Under the pieces are notes generated by a model. The model saw only the letters and a list, made by a program, of their open reading frames with translations. It ran no database searches and was not told the origin of the DNA. Below, in pieces: positions 41,263 through 51,581 of a stretch of 64,000 nt of DNA. This stretch comes from Streptomyces sp. NBC_01717 (GTDB lineage: Bacteria; Actinomycetota; Actinomycetes; Streptomycetales; Streptomycetaceae). A program made the position numbers and the translations under genes. The first letter of the stretch is position 1; every line of letters starts with the position of its first letter. The stretch is taken from assembly GCF_036248255.1 (NCBI RefSeq), contig NZ_CP109178.1, positions 6,262,001 to 6,326,000 of the forward strand, read 5' to 3'.

Positions 41263-42573
41263 ATGGACGGTACGCGGGGCACACAGGAACACGGCATCAC
41301 GCCCTATGGCGCGGCCGACACCGAGCGCTGGGACACCGAGCCCGACAAACGACCGGGCCGCACCGCCTTTCAGCGGGACCGCGCCCGCGTGCTGCACTCC
41401 GCCGCGCTGCGCAGACTCGCCGGGAAGACCCAGGTCGTCACGCCCGGCACCCGCAGCCTCGCCTGGGACGCCAGCCCCCGGACCAGACTCACGCACTCCC
41501 TGGAATGTGCCCAGGTCGGCCGGGAGCTAGGGGCCGCGCTCGGCTGCGACCCCGATCTGGTCGAGACGGCCTGTCTGGCGCACGACATGGGCCACCCGCC
41601 GTTCGGGCACAACGGTGAGCAGGCGCTCAACGACTTCGCCTCCGACTGCGGCGGCTTCGAGGGCAACGCCCAGTCGCTGCGGCTGCTGACCCGGCTGGAG
41701 CCGAAGCGGTTCGTGCGCGATGTGCGGACCGGTGAACTGGTCAGCGTCGGGCTCAATCTGACCCGGGCGGCGCTGGACGCCGCCACCAAGTATCCGTGGC
41801 CGCGCGGTGGCCACCCCACCGAACCCGGCTCCCGGAAATTCGGGGTGTACGAGGACGACCTGCCGGTCTTCGAGTGGGCCCGCAAGGGCGCCCCGTCGCA
41901 CCGCAAGTGCTTCGAGGCCCAGGTGATGGACTGGTCCGACGACGTCGCCTACTCGGTGCACGACTTCGAGGACGGTCTGCACGCCGGCCACATCGACCCC
42001 AACTGTCTCTTCGCGGAGCCGGAGCGGCGCGAGATCTGGGACGTGGCGATCGGGCGTTACGTCCCGCCCGACACCGACCCGCAGGAGCTGGCCGACGCCC
42101 TCGACCGGCTCGTCGGCCAGGAGTGGTGGCCGCACAACTACGACGGATCCGCCGTCGCCCAGGCCCGGCTGAAGGACGCGACGAGCCAGCTGATCGGCCG
42201 GCTCTGCCTCGCCGCCGAGACCGCCACCCGCCAGGCGTACGGAGCCGGTCGCCTCCGCAGGTACGCGGCCGAACTCGTCGTCCCGCGCGAGGCACGCAAT
42301 GAATGCGCCGTCCTGAAAGCGGTGGCCGACCGCTATGTGATGCAGCGCGCCGAACAGGAAGCGATCCGTGCCGAACAGCGGATCGTCATCGCGGAACTCG
42401 CCGCGGCGCTGACCGCGCGCGGCCCGGACGGCCTGGAACCACAGTTCCGCGCGCTGTACGAGCACGCCTGCGACGACCGGTCCCGCAAGCGCGTCCTGGT
42501 CGACCAGATCGCGGCCCTCACGGACGCCTCGGCCCGCTCACTGCACACCTCGCTCACCTCCCCGGGGCGGTGA
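41263..42573 (+). CDS. dgt: Deoxyguanosinetriphosphate triphosphohydrolase-like protein
   Basis: HD-domain enzyme hydrolysing dNTPs (typically dGTP) to nucleoside and triphosphate, thereby adjusting nucleotide pools. The 436 residues include [18 protein letters not shown], then [20 protein letters not shown] (HD metal ligands) and [20 protein letters not shown]. The ATG at 41263 matches the family start. It sits upstream of dnaG, separated by one flavoprotein gene, a conserved linkage in actinobacteria. Confidence 0.93.
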   Translation: MDGTRGTQEHGITPYGAADTERWDTEPDKRPGRTAFQRDRARVLHSAALRRLAGKTQVVTPGTRSLAWDASPRTRLTHSLECAQVGRELGAALGCDPDLVETACLAHDMGHPPFGHNGEQALNDFASDCGGFEGNAQSLRLLTRLEPKRFVRDVRTGELVSVGLNLTRAALDAATKYPWPRGGHPTEPGSRKFGVYEDDLPVFEWARKGAPSHRKCFEAQVMDWSDDVAYSVHDFEDGLHAGHIDPNCLFAEPERREIWDVAIGRYVPPDTDPQELADALDRLVGQEWWPHNYDGSAVAQARLKDATSQLIGRLCLAAETATRQAYGAGRLRRYAAELVVPREARNECAVLKAVADRYVMQRAEQEAIRAEQRIVIAELAAALTARGPDGLEPQFRALYEHACDDRSRKRVLVDQIAALTDASARSLHTSLTSPGR

Positions 42574-43019
42574 GCGACCGGCCCCGGGCGGGTGCCCCGG
42601 GTACGCCCCGGCCCTGAGCGCCCCGCCATCGCGCGTCCTGCCCGGACGCGGACCGGCCGCCCGCGCGCCGGGCCACTTGTGCGTCGTGGGCGACAGGCGC
42701 CCCGATGAGCCGCCGCCCGGGATACGGGTGGTGGCCCCCACACGCGAATTCTCGCCTGGCTGTTCGGCGCCCCGGGCAAGTCCTGCGGCCGTGGGGGCGC
42801 GGCGATGACGGTCAGCAACGGTGCAGGTGATGTGCTGGGAGCACATGCCACGCCGGGCGGCCGCGCGGCTCCGCCAGGGGCCCGTTCCGCGCGGCGTCGG
42901 CCCCGGCCTGCGGCCACCGGGCGTGACCTGATCGGGGTACACCCTCTTTCGCCATCACGCTGCGTGCGGGACGCTCGCAGGTGGCGGCGGAGCGAAGCAA
43001 GCACCGAGGAGGCACCAAA
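42574..43019. other. Intergenic region before flavoprotein gene
   Basis: I see no supported gene in these 446 bp. The sequence is extremely G/C rich with many short inverted repeats such as CGGCCCCGGG...CCCGGGTACG near 42580, which could end the dgt transcript. The last 60 bp should hold the promoter of the gene at 43020. Confidence 0.4.
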
Positions 43020-44279
43020 GTGGTCGACGCACATCGGACGTTCGTCATCGTCGGGGGAGGACTGGCAGGAGCGAAGGCAGCCGAGACACTCCGTTCGGAG
43101 GGTTTCAGCGGCCGGGTGATCCTGGTCGGCGATGAGCGTGACCATCCGTACGAACGACCTCCCCTCTCCAAGGGCTATCTGGCCGGCAAGGAGGCCCGGG
43201 AAAGCGTCTTCGTCCATGAGACGGCCTGGTACGCGGGCGCCGACGTGGAGCTCCACCTCGGCCAGCCCGTCACCGCCATCGACCGTGGCGCGCGCTCCGT
43301 GGAGCTCGGCGACGGCACCGTCATCCACTACGACAAGCTGCTGCTCGCCACCGGCGCCGAACCACGCCGCCTCGACATCCCCGGTACGGACCTGGCCGGC
43401 GTCCACCATCTGCGCCGCCTCGCCCACGCAGACCGGCTGAAGAACGTGCTGTCCGCGCTCGGCCGCGACAACGGCCATCTGGTGATCGCCGGGGCCGGCT
43501 GGATCGGCCTGGAGGTCGCGGCGGCGGCCCGGGGATACGGTGCCGAGGTCACCGTCGTCGAGCCGGAGGCGACCCCGCTGCTCCGGGTCATCGGCCCCGA
43601 GCTCGGCCAGATCTTCACCGAACTCCACAGCGACCACGGCGTCCGCTTCCACTTCGGCACCAGGCTCACCGAGATCATCGGTCAGGACGGCATGGTCCTC
43701 GCCGCCCGCACCGACGACGGCGAGGAACACCCCGCCCACGACGTCCTCGCCGCGATCGGCGCCGCCCCGCGCGCCGCCCTCGCCGAAGCCGCCGGTCTCG
43801 CGATCGCCGCCCGCGGCGACGGCGGCGGCATCGCGGTCGACGCCTCGCTGCGCACCTCCGACCCGGACATCTACGCCGCCGGGGACGTGGCCAACATGCC
43901 GCACCCCCTGTTCGGCACCCGTCTGCGGGTGGAGCACTGGGCGAACGCGCTGAACAGCGGCCCGGCCGCGGCCCGCGCCATGCTCGGCCGGGACGTCGGC
44001 TACGACCGCGTGCCGTACTTCTTCTCCGACCAGTACGACCTGGGGCTCGAATACTCGGGCTGGGCGCCGCCGGGCTCGTACGACCAGGTCGTCATCCGCG
44101 GCGACGCGGGCAAGCGGGAGTTCATCGCGTTCTGGCTGAAGGACCGCAGGGTGCTGGCCGGGATGAACGTCAATGTGTGGGATGTCACCGAGACCGTGCA
44201 GGAGCTGATCCGGACCGGCCGGCAGATCGACCCGGACGCGCTCGCGGACCCGTCGGTGCCGCTGGAGTCGCTGATCTGA
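43020..44279 (+). CDS. Ferredoxin-reductase-like FAD/NAD(P)H oxidoreductase
   Basis: A 419-residue flavoprotein of the oxygenase-coupled reductase family (rubredoxin/ferredoxin reductase-like). FAD motif VIVGGGLAGAKAAETLR is near residue 10, and the PYERPPLSKGYLAG segment follows. The NAD(P) motif is VIAGAGWIGLEVAAAARGYG, and the second FAD motif is TSDPDIYAAGDVANM. The C-terminal reductase dimer domain has FSDQYDLGLEYSGW. It would pass electrons from NAD(P)H to a ferredoxin serving P450s or oxygenases; no partner is adjacent. GTG at 43020 has GGAGG upstream. Confidence 0.92.
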   Translation: MVDAHRTFVIVGGGLAGAKAAETLRSEGFSGRVILVGDERDHPYERPPLSKGYLAGKEARESVFVHETAWYAGADVELHLGQPVTAIDRGARSVELGDGTVIHYDKLLLATGAEPRRLDIPGTDLAGVHHLRRLAHADRLKNVLSALGRDNGHLVIAGAGWIGLEVAAAARGYGAEVTVVEPEATPLLRVIGPELGQIFTELHSDHGVRFHFGTRLTEIIGQDGMVLAARTDDGEEHPAHDVLAAIGAAPRAALAEAAGLAIAARGDGGGIAVDASLRTSDPDIYAAGDVANMPHPLFGTRLRVEHWANALNSGPAAARAMLGRDVGYDRVPYFFSDQYDLGLEYSGWAPPGSYDQVVIRGDAGKREFIAFWLKDRRVLAGMNVNVWDVTETVQELIRTGRQIDPDALADPSVPLESLI

Positions 44280-44430
44280 GCCGTATCAGGACGGTGTTCT
44301 GGCGCCTTCCTCCCCACCGTCTTCTCCGTCGCGTGTTCGGTCGCCGGGCGGTCGTGATCAGGGTCCCGTCCGGCGTCCGCGACGACGACCGTGCACTCCT
44401 GCTGTCCGCCCTCACCCGTAGACTTCACCC

Positions 44431-46335
44431 GTGGCAGGCAGGATCAATGACGACGATGTGAAGGCGGTCCGGGACGCGGTCCCGATCGACGCCGTCGTTT
44501 CGGAGTACCTCCAGCTGCGGAACGCGGGCGGGGGCAACCTCAAGGGGCTCTGCCCGTTCCACGACGAGAAGTCGCCCTCCTTCCAGGTCAGCCCGAGCAA
44601 GGGACTCTTCCACTGCTTCGGCTGCCAGGAGGGCGGCGACACCATCGCGTTCGTGATGAAGATCGACCACCTCTCCTTCTCCGAGACGGTCGAGCGCCTC
44701 GCCGCCAAGGCGGGCATCACCCTGCGCTACGAGGAGGGCGGCTACAACCCCTCCCACCAGCGTGGCGAGCGCATCCGGCTGGTGGAGGCGCACAAGGCCG
44801 CCGCCCAGTTCTATGTCGAGCAGCTGGACAGTCCCGAGGCGGAGATCGGCCGGAAGTTCCTCGCCGAGCGCGGCTTCGACCAGGCGGCGGCCGCTCACTT
44901 CGGCGTCGGCTACAGCCCGGCCGGCTGGGACCACCTCACCCGCTACCTCCGGGGCAAGGGGTTCAGCGACCGGGAGCTGATCACCTCGGGCCTCTCCCAG
45001 GACGGCCGCCGCGGTCCCATCGACCGCTTCCGCGGCCGGCTGATGTGGCCGATCAGCGACACGTCCGGCGAGGTCGTCGGCTTCGGTGCCCGCAAGCTCC
45101 GCGACGACGACAACGGGCCGAAGTACCTCAACACCCCCGAGACCGCGATCTACAAGAAGTCGCAGGTGCTGTACGGCATCGACCTCGCGAAGAAGGACAT
45201 CGCGAAGGCCAGCCGGGCCGTCGTCGTCGAGGGCTACACCGACGTCATGGCCTGCCACCTCGCCGGCATCACCACCGCCATCGCCACCTGCGGTACGGCC
45301 TTCGGCGGCGACCACATCAAGATCCTCCGCCGGCTCCTGATGGACAACGGCAGCGCCCGGGTGATCTTCACGTTCGACGGTGACGCGGCCGGCCAGAAGG
45401 CCGCCCTGCGGGCCTTCGAGGACGACCAGAAGTTCGCCGCGGAGACGTACATCGCGATCGCCCCGGACAACATGGACCCCTGCGATCTGCGGCTCGTCAA
45501 GGGCGACGAGGCCGTCCGCGACCTGGTCGAACCCCGCACGCCGCTCTTCGAGTTCGCGCTCCGCCAGATCGTCGGGCGGTACGACCTGGAGACCCCCGCG
45601 GGCCGCGGCGCCGCCCTCGACGAGGCCGCCCCCGTCGTCGCCCGGATCAAGAACAGCTCCTCGCAGCACGAGGTCGCCGTCCAGCTGGCCGGGATGCTCG
45701 GCATCCTCGACACCCAGTTCGTCGTCAAGCGCGTCGCCCAGCTGGCCCGCTGGGCCCGCGACCGCGGCGACCGAGGCCCCGCCCCCGCGCCCACCCGCGG
45801 CGGCCCACAGCACCAGCAGGCCCGGCCCCCCGCCGGCCCGTCGGGCCCGGCGCTCCATCTCCGCAGCCCCGCCCACCGCACCGAGCGCGAGCTGCTCAAG
45901 CTCGCCCTGCAGCGGCCCGCCCTGGTCTCCCCGGCCTTCGACGCCTACGGGGTCGACGAATTCACCGCCCCGCCGTACGCGGCGGTGCGGCAGTGCATCG
46001 CGGAGGCGGGCGGCGCCGAGCGGGGCCTCGCCGACACCCGCGAGTATCTGGTCGGCGTCCTGGGTGTCGCTCCCGACGACACGGTACGCAAGCTGGTCAC
46101 CGAGCTCGCCGTGGAGGTCTTCCACGGAAAGTCCATCGACGAGGCGTACGCGGGCGAGCACCTGGTCAAGGTCCGGCTGCGCGCCGTCGACCGCCGGATC
46201 AACGACGTCCAGGGCAGCCTCAGCCGCCTCGGCAGCAATGTGGCTCCCGACCATCTGGCGGCCGCGCAGAACGAGGTCTGGGTCCTCCAGCAGTACGCCC
46301 AGTCCTTGCGCAACAACGGCGCCGACGCGCTCTGA
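44431..46335 (+). CDS. dnaG: DNA primase DnaG
   Basis: Makes RNA primers at the replication fork. The 634-residue protein has the N-terminal zinc-binding domain (LCPFHDEKSPSFQVSP, FHCFGCQEGGD) and the RNA polymerase core with TOPRIM motifs VVVEGYTDVMACH and FTFDGDAAGQKAAL. A Pro/Gly-rich linker at about 450-475 precedes the C-terminal DnaB-interacting helical domain. GTG start. Ordinary length and complete. Confidence 0.97.
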   Translation: MAGRINDDDVKAVRDAVPIDAVVSEYLQLRNAGGGNLKGLCPFHDEKSPSFQVSPSKGLFHCFGCQEGGDTIAFVMKIDHLSFSETVERLAAKAGITLRYEEGGYNPSHQRGERIRLVEAHKAAAQFYVEQLDSPEAEIGRKFLAERGFDQAAAAHFGVGYSPAGWDHLTRYLRGKGFSDRELITSGLSQDGRRGPIDRFRGRLMWPISDTSGEVVGFGARKLRDDDNGPKYLNTPETAIYKKSQVLYGIDLAKKDIAKASRAVVVEGYTDVMACHLAGITTAIATCGTAFGGDHIKILRRLLMDNGSARVIFTFDGDAAGQKAALRAFEDDQKFAAETYIAIAPDNMDPCDLRLVKGDEAVRDLVEPRTPLFEFALRQIVGRYDLETPAGRGAALDEAAPVVARIKNSSSQHEVAVQLAGMLGILDTQFVVKRVAQLARWARDRGDRGPAPAPTRGGPQHQQARPPAGPSGPALHLRSPAHRTERELLKLALQRPALVSPAFDAYGVDEFTAPPYAAVRQCIAEAGGAERGLADTREYLVGVLGVAPDDTVRKLVTELAVEVFHGKSIDEAYAGEHLVKVRLRAVDRRINDVQGSLSRLGSNVAPDHLAAAQNEVWVLQQYAQSLRNNGADAL

Positions 46336-46386
46336 CGCGCTCTGGTTCTGCCCGGCGGAGCGTGGCCGGGGCCGGCCTCCCCGGGT

Positions 46387-46402
46387 GTAACCGGCCGGTT
46401 AC
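46387..46402. promoter_or_regulatory. 16-bp perfect palindrome between dnaG and sigma factor gene
   Basis: GTAACCGGCCGGTTAC is fully self-complementary and lies 159 bp upstream of the sigma factor start. It reads as GTAAC-n6-GTTAC, so it superficially resembles back-to-back GlnR half sites, but another dimeric regulator is equally possible. Confidence 0.45.
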
Positions 46403-46560
46403 GGAACGGACTCAGAAAGTCCGCGCACGCCCCTCGTGGCGGCGATGTGTCTTCCCCCACACTGGGGGGCGGTGCCTGAGTCATCGGAGCGCGGTCGGCC
46501 CACTGCACGGTGGACCTCCCATCCCCGCGATCCGGCAGCGATCACCTGGAGGTCGCCCCC

Positions 46561-47679
46561 GTGCAGACCCGGACCCTGACCACAACCGAGCGTGTCTCGG
46601 CCGTCCCCGCGCAGAACCGGGCCATGCGTCATCCGGAGGCAGCGGTGGACCCACTGAGACCCGAACAGTCGGAACCGCCCGAGGCGGTCGTCGCAGCCGA
46701 CGCCGTCCTGGAGGAGCAGGCGGAGGTGCCCGAACTCCCGGAGCCGCGCGGCCGCCCCGACAGCGGCGGCCCCTCCTCCGACCTCTTCCGTCAGTACCTG
46801 CGGGAGATCGGACGCATCCCGCTGCTCACCGCCGCCGACGAGGTGGAGCTCGCCCGCCGCGTCGAGGCAGGCCTCTTCGCCGAGGAGCGGCTCGCGAGCA
46901 CCCCGGACCCGGACTCCCGACTCGCCGTCGATCTCGACCGGTTGGTGGTCATGGGGCGGATGGCGAAGCGCCGTCTGATCGAGGCGAACCTGCGCCTCGT
47001 CGTCTCCGTCGCCAAGCGCTACGTAGGCCGCGGACTGACCATGCTCGATCTGGTCCAGGAGGGGAACCTCGGACTGATCAGGGCCGTCGAGAAATTCGAC
47101 TACGCCCGGGGCTACAAGTTCTCGACGTACGCGACCTGGTGGATCCGGCAGGCCATGTCCCGGGCCCTCGCCGACCAGGCGCGGACGATAAGGGTGCCGG
47201 TCCATGTCGTCGAGCTGATCAACCGCGTCGTACGGGTCCAGCGCCGGATGCTCCAGGAGCGCGGCTACGAGCCGACGCCCGAAGAGGTCGCCGCCCAGCT
47301 CGACCTGACGCCGGAACGGGTCGGCGAAGTGCTGCGGCTCGCCCAGGAACCCGTCTCGCTGCACGCACCGGTCGGCGAGGAGGACGACGTCGCGCTCGGC
47401 GACCTGATCGAGGACGGAGACGCGGCGTCCCCTGTGGAGTCCGCCGCGTTCCTGCTGCTGCGCGAGCACCTCGAAGCGGTGCTCTCCACCTTGGGCGAGC
47501 GGGAGCGGAAGGTGGTCCAGCTGCGCTACGGGCTGGACGACGGCCGGCCCCGCACACTCGAAGAGATAGGCCGGATCTTCGGCGTGACACGCGAACGCAT
47601 CCGCCAGATCGAATCCAAGACCCTCAACAAGCTGCGGGACCACGCCTTCGCCGACCAGCTCCGCGGCTACCTGGACTGA
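46561..47679 (+). CDS. hrdA: RNA polymerase sigma factor, group 2 (HrdA-like)
   Basis: A sigma-70 family factor of 372 residues. Region 1.2 is [20 protein letters not shown]. Region 2, with the -10 recognition helix, contains [20 protein letters not shown]. Region 3 is [20 protein letters not shown]. Region 4.2 helix-turn-helix is [17 protein letters not shown]. It lacks the long region 1.1 of the essential HrdB, so it is a group 2 paralogue. Position after dnaG matches hrdA in S. coelicolor (from memory). GTG at 46561 has GGAGG 8 bp upstream. Confidence 0.9.
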   Translation: MQTRTLTTTERVSAVPAQNRAMRHPEAAVDPLRPEQSEPPEAVVAADAVLEEQAEVPELPEPRGRPDSGGPSSDLFRQYLREIGRIPLLTAADEVELARRVEAGLFAEERLASTPDPDSRLAVDLDRLVVMGRMAKRRLIEANLRLVVSVAKRYVGRGLTMLDLVQEGNLGLIRAVEKFDYARGYKFSTYATWWIRQAMSRALADQARTIRVPVHVVELINRVVRVQRRMLQERGYEPTPEEVAAQLDLTPERVGEVLRLAQEPVSLHAPVGEEDDVALGDLIEDGDAASPVESAAFLLLREHLEAVLSTLGERERKVVQLRYGLDDGRPRTLEEIGRIFGVTRERIRQIESKTLNKLRDHAFADQLRGYLD

Positions 47680-47695
47680 GGTCGTACCGGGAAGA

Positions 47696-49621
47696 TCAGT
47701 CGACCTCGGCGACCGCCTGCGCGAACTGCGCCGCGTACAGCCGGGCGTAAGCCCCCTGCGCATCCAACAGCTCGTCGTGCGTGCCCTGTTCGACGATCGA
47801 CCCGTTCTCCATCACCAGGATGACGTCCGCGTCCCGGATGGTGGAGAGCCGGTGCGCGATCACAAAGCTCGTACGGCCGTGCGCGAGACGGGCCATCGCC
47901 TTCTGGATCAGCACCTCGGTACGGGTGTCGACGGAGCTCGTCGCCTCGTCGAGCACCAGGATGACCGGGTCCGACAGGAACGCCCGCGCGATGGTGATCA
48001 GCTGCTTCTCGCCCGCGCTGACGCCGGTGCCCTCGTCGTCGATCACCGTGTCGTAACCGTCCGGCAGGGTACGGATGAAGCGGTCGGCGTGGGCCGCCCT
48101 CGCCGCCTCCTCGATCTCCTCCCGGGTGACCTCGCGCGAAGCGCCGTACGCGATGTTGTCCGCGATCGACCCGCCGAACAGCCAGGTGTCCTGCAGGACC
48201 ATGCCGATCCCCGACCGCAGCTCGTCGCGCGACATCTTCGCCACGTCGACGCCGTCGAGTGCGATCCGGCCGCCCGTCACCTCGTAGAACCGCATCAGCA
48301 GGTTGACCAGCGTCGTCTTGCCGGCGCCGGTCGGGCCGACGATCGCGACCGTGTGGCCCGGCTCGACGTTCAGCGACAGATTCTCGATGAGCGGCTTGTC
48401 CGGCTCGTAACGGAACGACACCTTCTCCAGCGAGACACTGCCGAGCAGATCCGCCGGGCGCTCACCCGTCACGGGGTCGGGGCCCTGCTCCTCGGCGTCC
48501 AGCAGCTCGAAGATCCGCTCGGCCGAGGCGACACCCGACTGCACCAGGTTCGCCATCGAGGCGACCTGCGTCAGCGGCATCGAGAACTGCCGCGAGTACT
48601 GGATGAACGCCTGGACGTCACCGATCGACAGCGCGCCCGACGCGACCCGCAGCCCACCGACGACGGCTATCAGCACATAGTTCAGGTTCGACACGAACAT
48701 CATCAGCGGCTGCATGACCCCGCTGTTGAACTGCGCCCGGAAGCTCGCCTCGTACAGTGCGTCGTTCTGCTCGGCGAAGTCCTTCGCGGACTCCTCCTGC
48801 CGCCCGAAGACCTTCACCAGGGTGTGCCCGGTGTACATCTCCTCGATATGGGCGTTGAGCTTGCCCGTCACCTTCCACTGCTGCACGAACTGCGGCTGCG
48901 ACCGCTTGCCGACCTTCGTCGCCACGACCACCGACAGCGGCACCGTCACCAGCGCGACCAGGGCCAGCAGCGGCGAGATCCAGAACATCATGACCAGCAC
49001 GCCGACGATGGTGAGCAGGGAGTTGATGAGCTGGCCCATCGTCTGCTGCATCGTCTGAGAGATGTTGTCGATGTCGTTCGTCGCCCGGCTGAGCACCTCG
49101 CCGCGCTTGGCCCGGTCGAAGTACGACAGCGGCAGCCGCGACAGCTTCGTCTGGATGTCCTCGCGCAGCTGGAACACGACCCGGTTGATGATCCGGATCG
49201 ACAGCCGGGTGGCCACCAGCATCAGCAGACCGGCACCGACGTAGACCGCCAGCGCCGTCAGCAGCACGTTGCCCACCGCATCGAAGTCGATGCCGTGGCC
49301 CGGGGTGAAGTCGACCCCGGAGAGCAGGTCGGCCAGGCCGCTGTTGGTCTTGCGCAGGCCCTCGACGGCCTGCTCCTTCGTCGTGCCCTCGGGCATCCGC
49401 CGGCCGATGACCCCGGCGAACACCAGGTCGGTCGCCCTGCCGAGGATCTTCGGTCCCACCACCGAGAGGCCGACGCTCAGCACGCAGGCCGCCAGCATCC
49501 CGTACAGCGAGGCCTTCTCCGTCGCGAAGCGCTTCAGCAGCCGCTTCGACGACCCCTTGAAGTCCATGGACCGGTCGGTCGGCGCCCCGCCCGCCATCAT
49601 GCGTCCGCCAGGCCCGGCCAT
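47696..49621 (-). CDS. ABC exporter half-transporter, partner B
   Basis: A 641-residue type IV ABC exporter subunit with a six-helix membrane domain (from about residue 35 to 360) and a C-terminal ATPase. Walker A is GPTGAGKTT, Walker B is VILVLDEATSSVD with the catalytic Glu, and the H-loop is AHRLSTI. The signature is VSAGEKQL instead of LSGGQ, a degenerate form. It overlaps the preceding ABC gene by one base (TAATG), so the two make a heterodimer in which one ATP site is weakened, as in BmrCD-type pumps. Substrate unknown, possibly drugs or lipids. Confidence 0.92.
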   Translation of the reverse strand: MAGPGGRMMAGGAPTDRSMDFKGSSKRLLKRFATEKASLYGMLAACVLSVGLSVVGPKILGRATDLVFAGVIGRRMPEGTTKEQAVEGLRKTNSGLADLLSGVDFTPGHGIDFDAVGNVLLTALAVYVGAGLLMLVATRLSIRIINRVVFQLREDIQTKLSRLPLSYFDRAKRGEVLSRATNDIDNISQTMQQTMGQLINSLLTIVGVLVMMFWISPLLALVALVTVPLSVVVATKVGKRSQPQFVQQWKVTGKLNAHIEEMYTGHTLVKVFGRQEESAKDFAEQNDALYEASFRAQFNSGVMQPLMMFVSNLNYVLIAVVGGLRVASGALSIGDVQAFIQYSRQFSMPLTQVASMANLVQSGVASAERIFELLDAEEQGPDPVTGERPADLLGSVSLEKVSFRYEPDKPLIENLSLNVEPGHTVAIVGPTGAGKTTLVNLLMRFYEVTGGRIALDGVDVAKMSRDELRSGIGMVLQDTWLFGGSIADNIAYGASREVTREEIEEAARAAHADRFIRTLPDGYDTVIDDEGTGVSAGEKQLITIARAFLSDPVILVLDEATSSVDTRTEVLIQKAMARLAHGRTSFVIAHRLSTIRDADVILVMENGSIVEQGTHDELLDAQGAYARLYAAQFAQAVAEVD

Positions 49622-51354
49622 TACGCGGCCTCCGCTTCCGTCAGCTGGGAGAGCACGATCTCCCGGTAGGTTTGATTGCCGTCCATCAGCTCGTGATGGG
49701 TGCCGGACCCGACGACCCGGCCCTCGTCGAGCACCAGGATCCGGTCCGCGTCACGGATGGTGGACACCCGCTGCGCCACTATCACCACGGTCGCCTCGGC
49801 CGTCTCCTGCGACAGCGCCCGGCGCAGCGCGGCATCCGTCGCATAGTCGAGCGCGGAGAACGAGTCGTCGAAGAGATAGATCTCCGGTCGCTGCACCAGC
49901 GTCCTCGCGATCGCGAGTCGCTGCCGCTGCCCGCCGGAGACATTGGTGCCGCCCTGCGCGATCGGCGCGTGCAGCCCGTGCTCCAGTTCCTCGACGAACT
50001 CCTTGGCCTGCGCGACCTCCAGCGCGTGCCACAGCTCCTCGTCGGTCGCGTCCGGGTTTCCGTACCGCAGATTCGTCGCGACCGTCCCGGAGAACAGGTA
50101 CGGCTTCTGCGGAACCAGACTCACCGTCTTCGCCAGCAGCGCCGGCTCCAGCGTCCGCACGTCCGTGCCGTCGACCAGCACCTGACCGTCCGTCACATCG
50201 AACAGCCGCGGTACGAGGCCGAGCAGTGTCGACTTCCCGCTGCCCGTCGACCCGATGATCGCGGTCGTCTCGCCGGGGCGTGCCACCAGATCCACCGACC
50301 GCAACACCGGCTCCTCGGCGCCCGGGTAGCGGAAGTCCGCGGTCCGCACCTCCAGATGACCGTGAGCGCGCAGTTCCCGCACCGGCTTGACCGGCGGCAC
50401 CACGCTCGAGTCGGTCTCCAGCACCTCCTGGATGCGTTCGGCACACACCTCGGCGCGCGGCACCATCATGAACATGAAGGTGGCCATCATCACGGACATG
50501 ACGATCTGCATCAGGTAGGAGAGGAACGCGGTCAGCGCGCCGATCTCCATCCCGCCGCTGTCGATCCGGTGCGCACCGAACCAGACCACGGCGATCGACG
50601 ACACGTTCACGACCGTCATCACGGTCGGGAACATCAGCGCCATCAGACGCCCGGTGGAGAGCGCCACATCGGTCAACTCGGTGTTGGCGCCGCGGAACCG
50701 CTTCTCCTCGTACCCGTCGCGGACGAAGGCGCGGATGACCCGGTTGCCGGTGATCTGCTCGCGCAGCACCCGGTTCACCGTGTCGAGCCGCTCCTGCATC
50801 GTGCGGAACAGCGGCCGCATCCGCCGCACGATGAGACTCACCGCGATGCCGAGCACCGGCACCACCGCGAGCAGCACCGCCGACAGCGGAACGTCCTGGC
50901 CGAGCGCCATGATGATGCCGCCGACACACATGATCGGCGCCGAGACCATCATGGTGAACGTCATCAGGACCAGCATCTGGACCTGCTGGACGTCATTGGT
51001 CGTTCGGGTGATCAGCGAGGGTGCCCCGAAGCGCCCGACCTCACGTGCCGAGAACGACTGAACCCGGTCGAAGACCGACGCCCGGACGTCCCGGCCCAGC
51101 GCGGCCGCAGTGCGCGCACCGTAGAAGACGGCCCCCGTGTTGCAGACGACCTGGGCGATGGAGACGGCGATCATGATGCCGCCGTACTCCAGGATGTAGC
51201 CGGTGTCCCCTTCGACGACACCGTTGTCAATGATGTCGGCGTTGAGGGAGGGGAGATAGAGGGTGGCGCAGGTCTGCAGCAGCTGGAGAGCCACCAACAG
51301 CATGATCGGTTTTTTGTACGGGCCGAGATAGGCCCGCAGGAGTTTTATGAGCAC
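49621..51354 (-). CDS. ABC exporter half-transporter, partner A
   Basis: A 577-residue ABC exporter subunit. The membrane domain starts at residue 1 (VLIKLLRAYLGPYKKPIMLL). The ATPase has Walker A GSTGSGKST, a canonical signature VSGGQRQRLAIARTL and Walker B IYLFDDSFSALD. There Asp replaces the catalytic Glu, so this subunit contributes the non-catalytic half of the pair. Start at GTG 51354. Its stop overlaps the ATG of partner B. The complementary defects in the two subunits support an asymmetric heterodimer. Confidence 0.92.
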   Translation of the reverse strand: MLIKLLRAYLGPYKKPIMLLVALQLLQTCATLYLPSLNADIIDNGVVEGDTGYILEYGGIMIAVSIAQVVCNTGAVFYGARTAAALGRDVRASVFDRVQSFSAREVGRFGAPSLITRTTNDVQQVQMLVLMTFTMMVSAPIMCVGGIIMALGQDVPLSAVLLAVVPVLGIAVSLIVRRMRPLFRTMQERLDTVNRVLREQITGNRVIRAFVRDGYEEKRFRGANTELTDVALSTGRLMALMFPTVMTVVNVSSIAVVWFGAHRIDSGGMEIGALTAFLSYLMQIVMSVMMATFMFMMVPRAEVCAERIQEVLETDSSVVPPVKPVRELRAHGHLEVRTADFRYPGAEEPVLRSVDLVARPGETTAIIGSTGSGKSTLLGLVPRLFDVTDGQVLVDGTDVRTLEPALLAKTVSLVPQKPYLFSGTVATNLRYGNPDATDEELWHALEVAQAKEFVEELEHGLHAPIAQGGTNVSGGQRQRLAIARTLVQRPEIYLFDDSFSALDYATDAALRRALSQETAEATVVIVAQRVSTIRDADRILVLDEGRVVGSGTHHELMDGNQTYREIVLSQLTEAEAA

Positions 51355-51509
51355 GCGTGTCTCTCGGAGTCGGCAGGAGGTCGGGAGTCGACTCATTTTC
51401 CGGCAAGGCCCGCCGTGACCGCGAACGTTTTTCCTCAAGCCCAGGTCAAAAACGAGACCCGGTCCACCTGCCGGAGACCGAACCTCCGGCCGGCGGACCG
51501 GCCTCAGGA

Positions 51510-51556
51510 CTGTCCCGTGATCCCTGGCGGGCGCGCGACCAGGGATCACGGGACAG
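51510..51556. mobile_element. MITE-like repeat reduced to a perfect hairpin (copy A)
   Basis: CTGTCCCGTGATCCCTGG (51510-51527) and CCAGGGATCACGGGACAG (51539-51556) are perfect 18-bp inverted arms around CGGGCGCGCGA. The left arm plus loop matches the left end of the full-length copy at 62364, so this looks like a copy that has lost its interior. As it stands it may act as a terminator between the xylulokinase-type and ABC genes. Confidence 0.75.
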
Positions 51557-51581
51557 CCCTATGTCGCCCGGAGCGGTCGGA

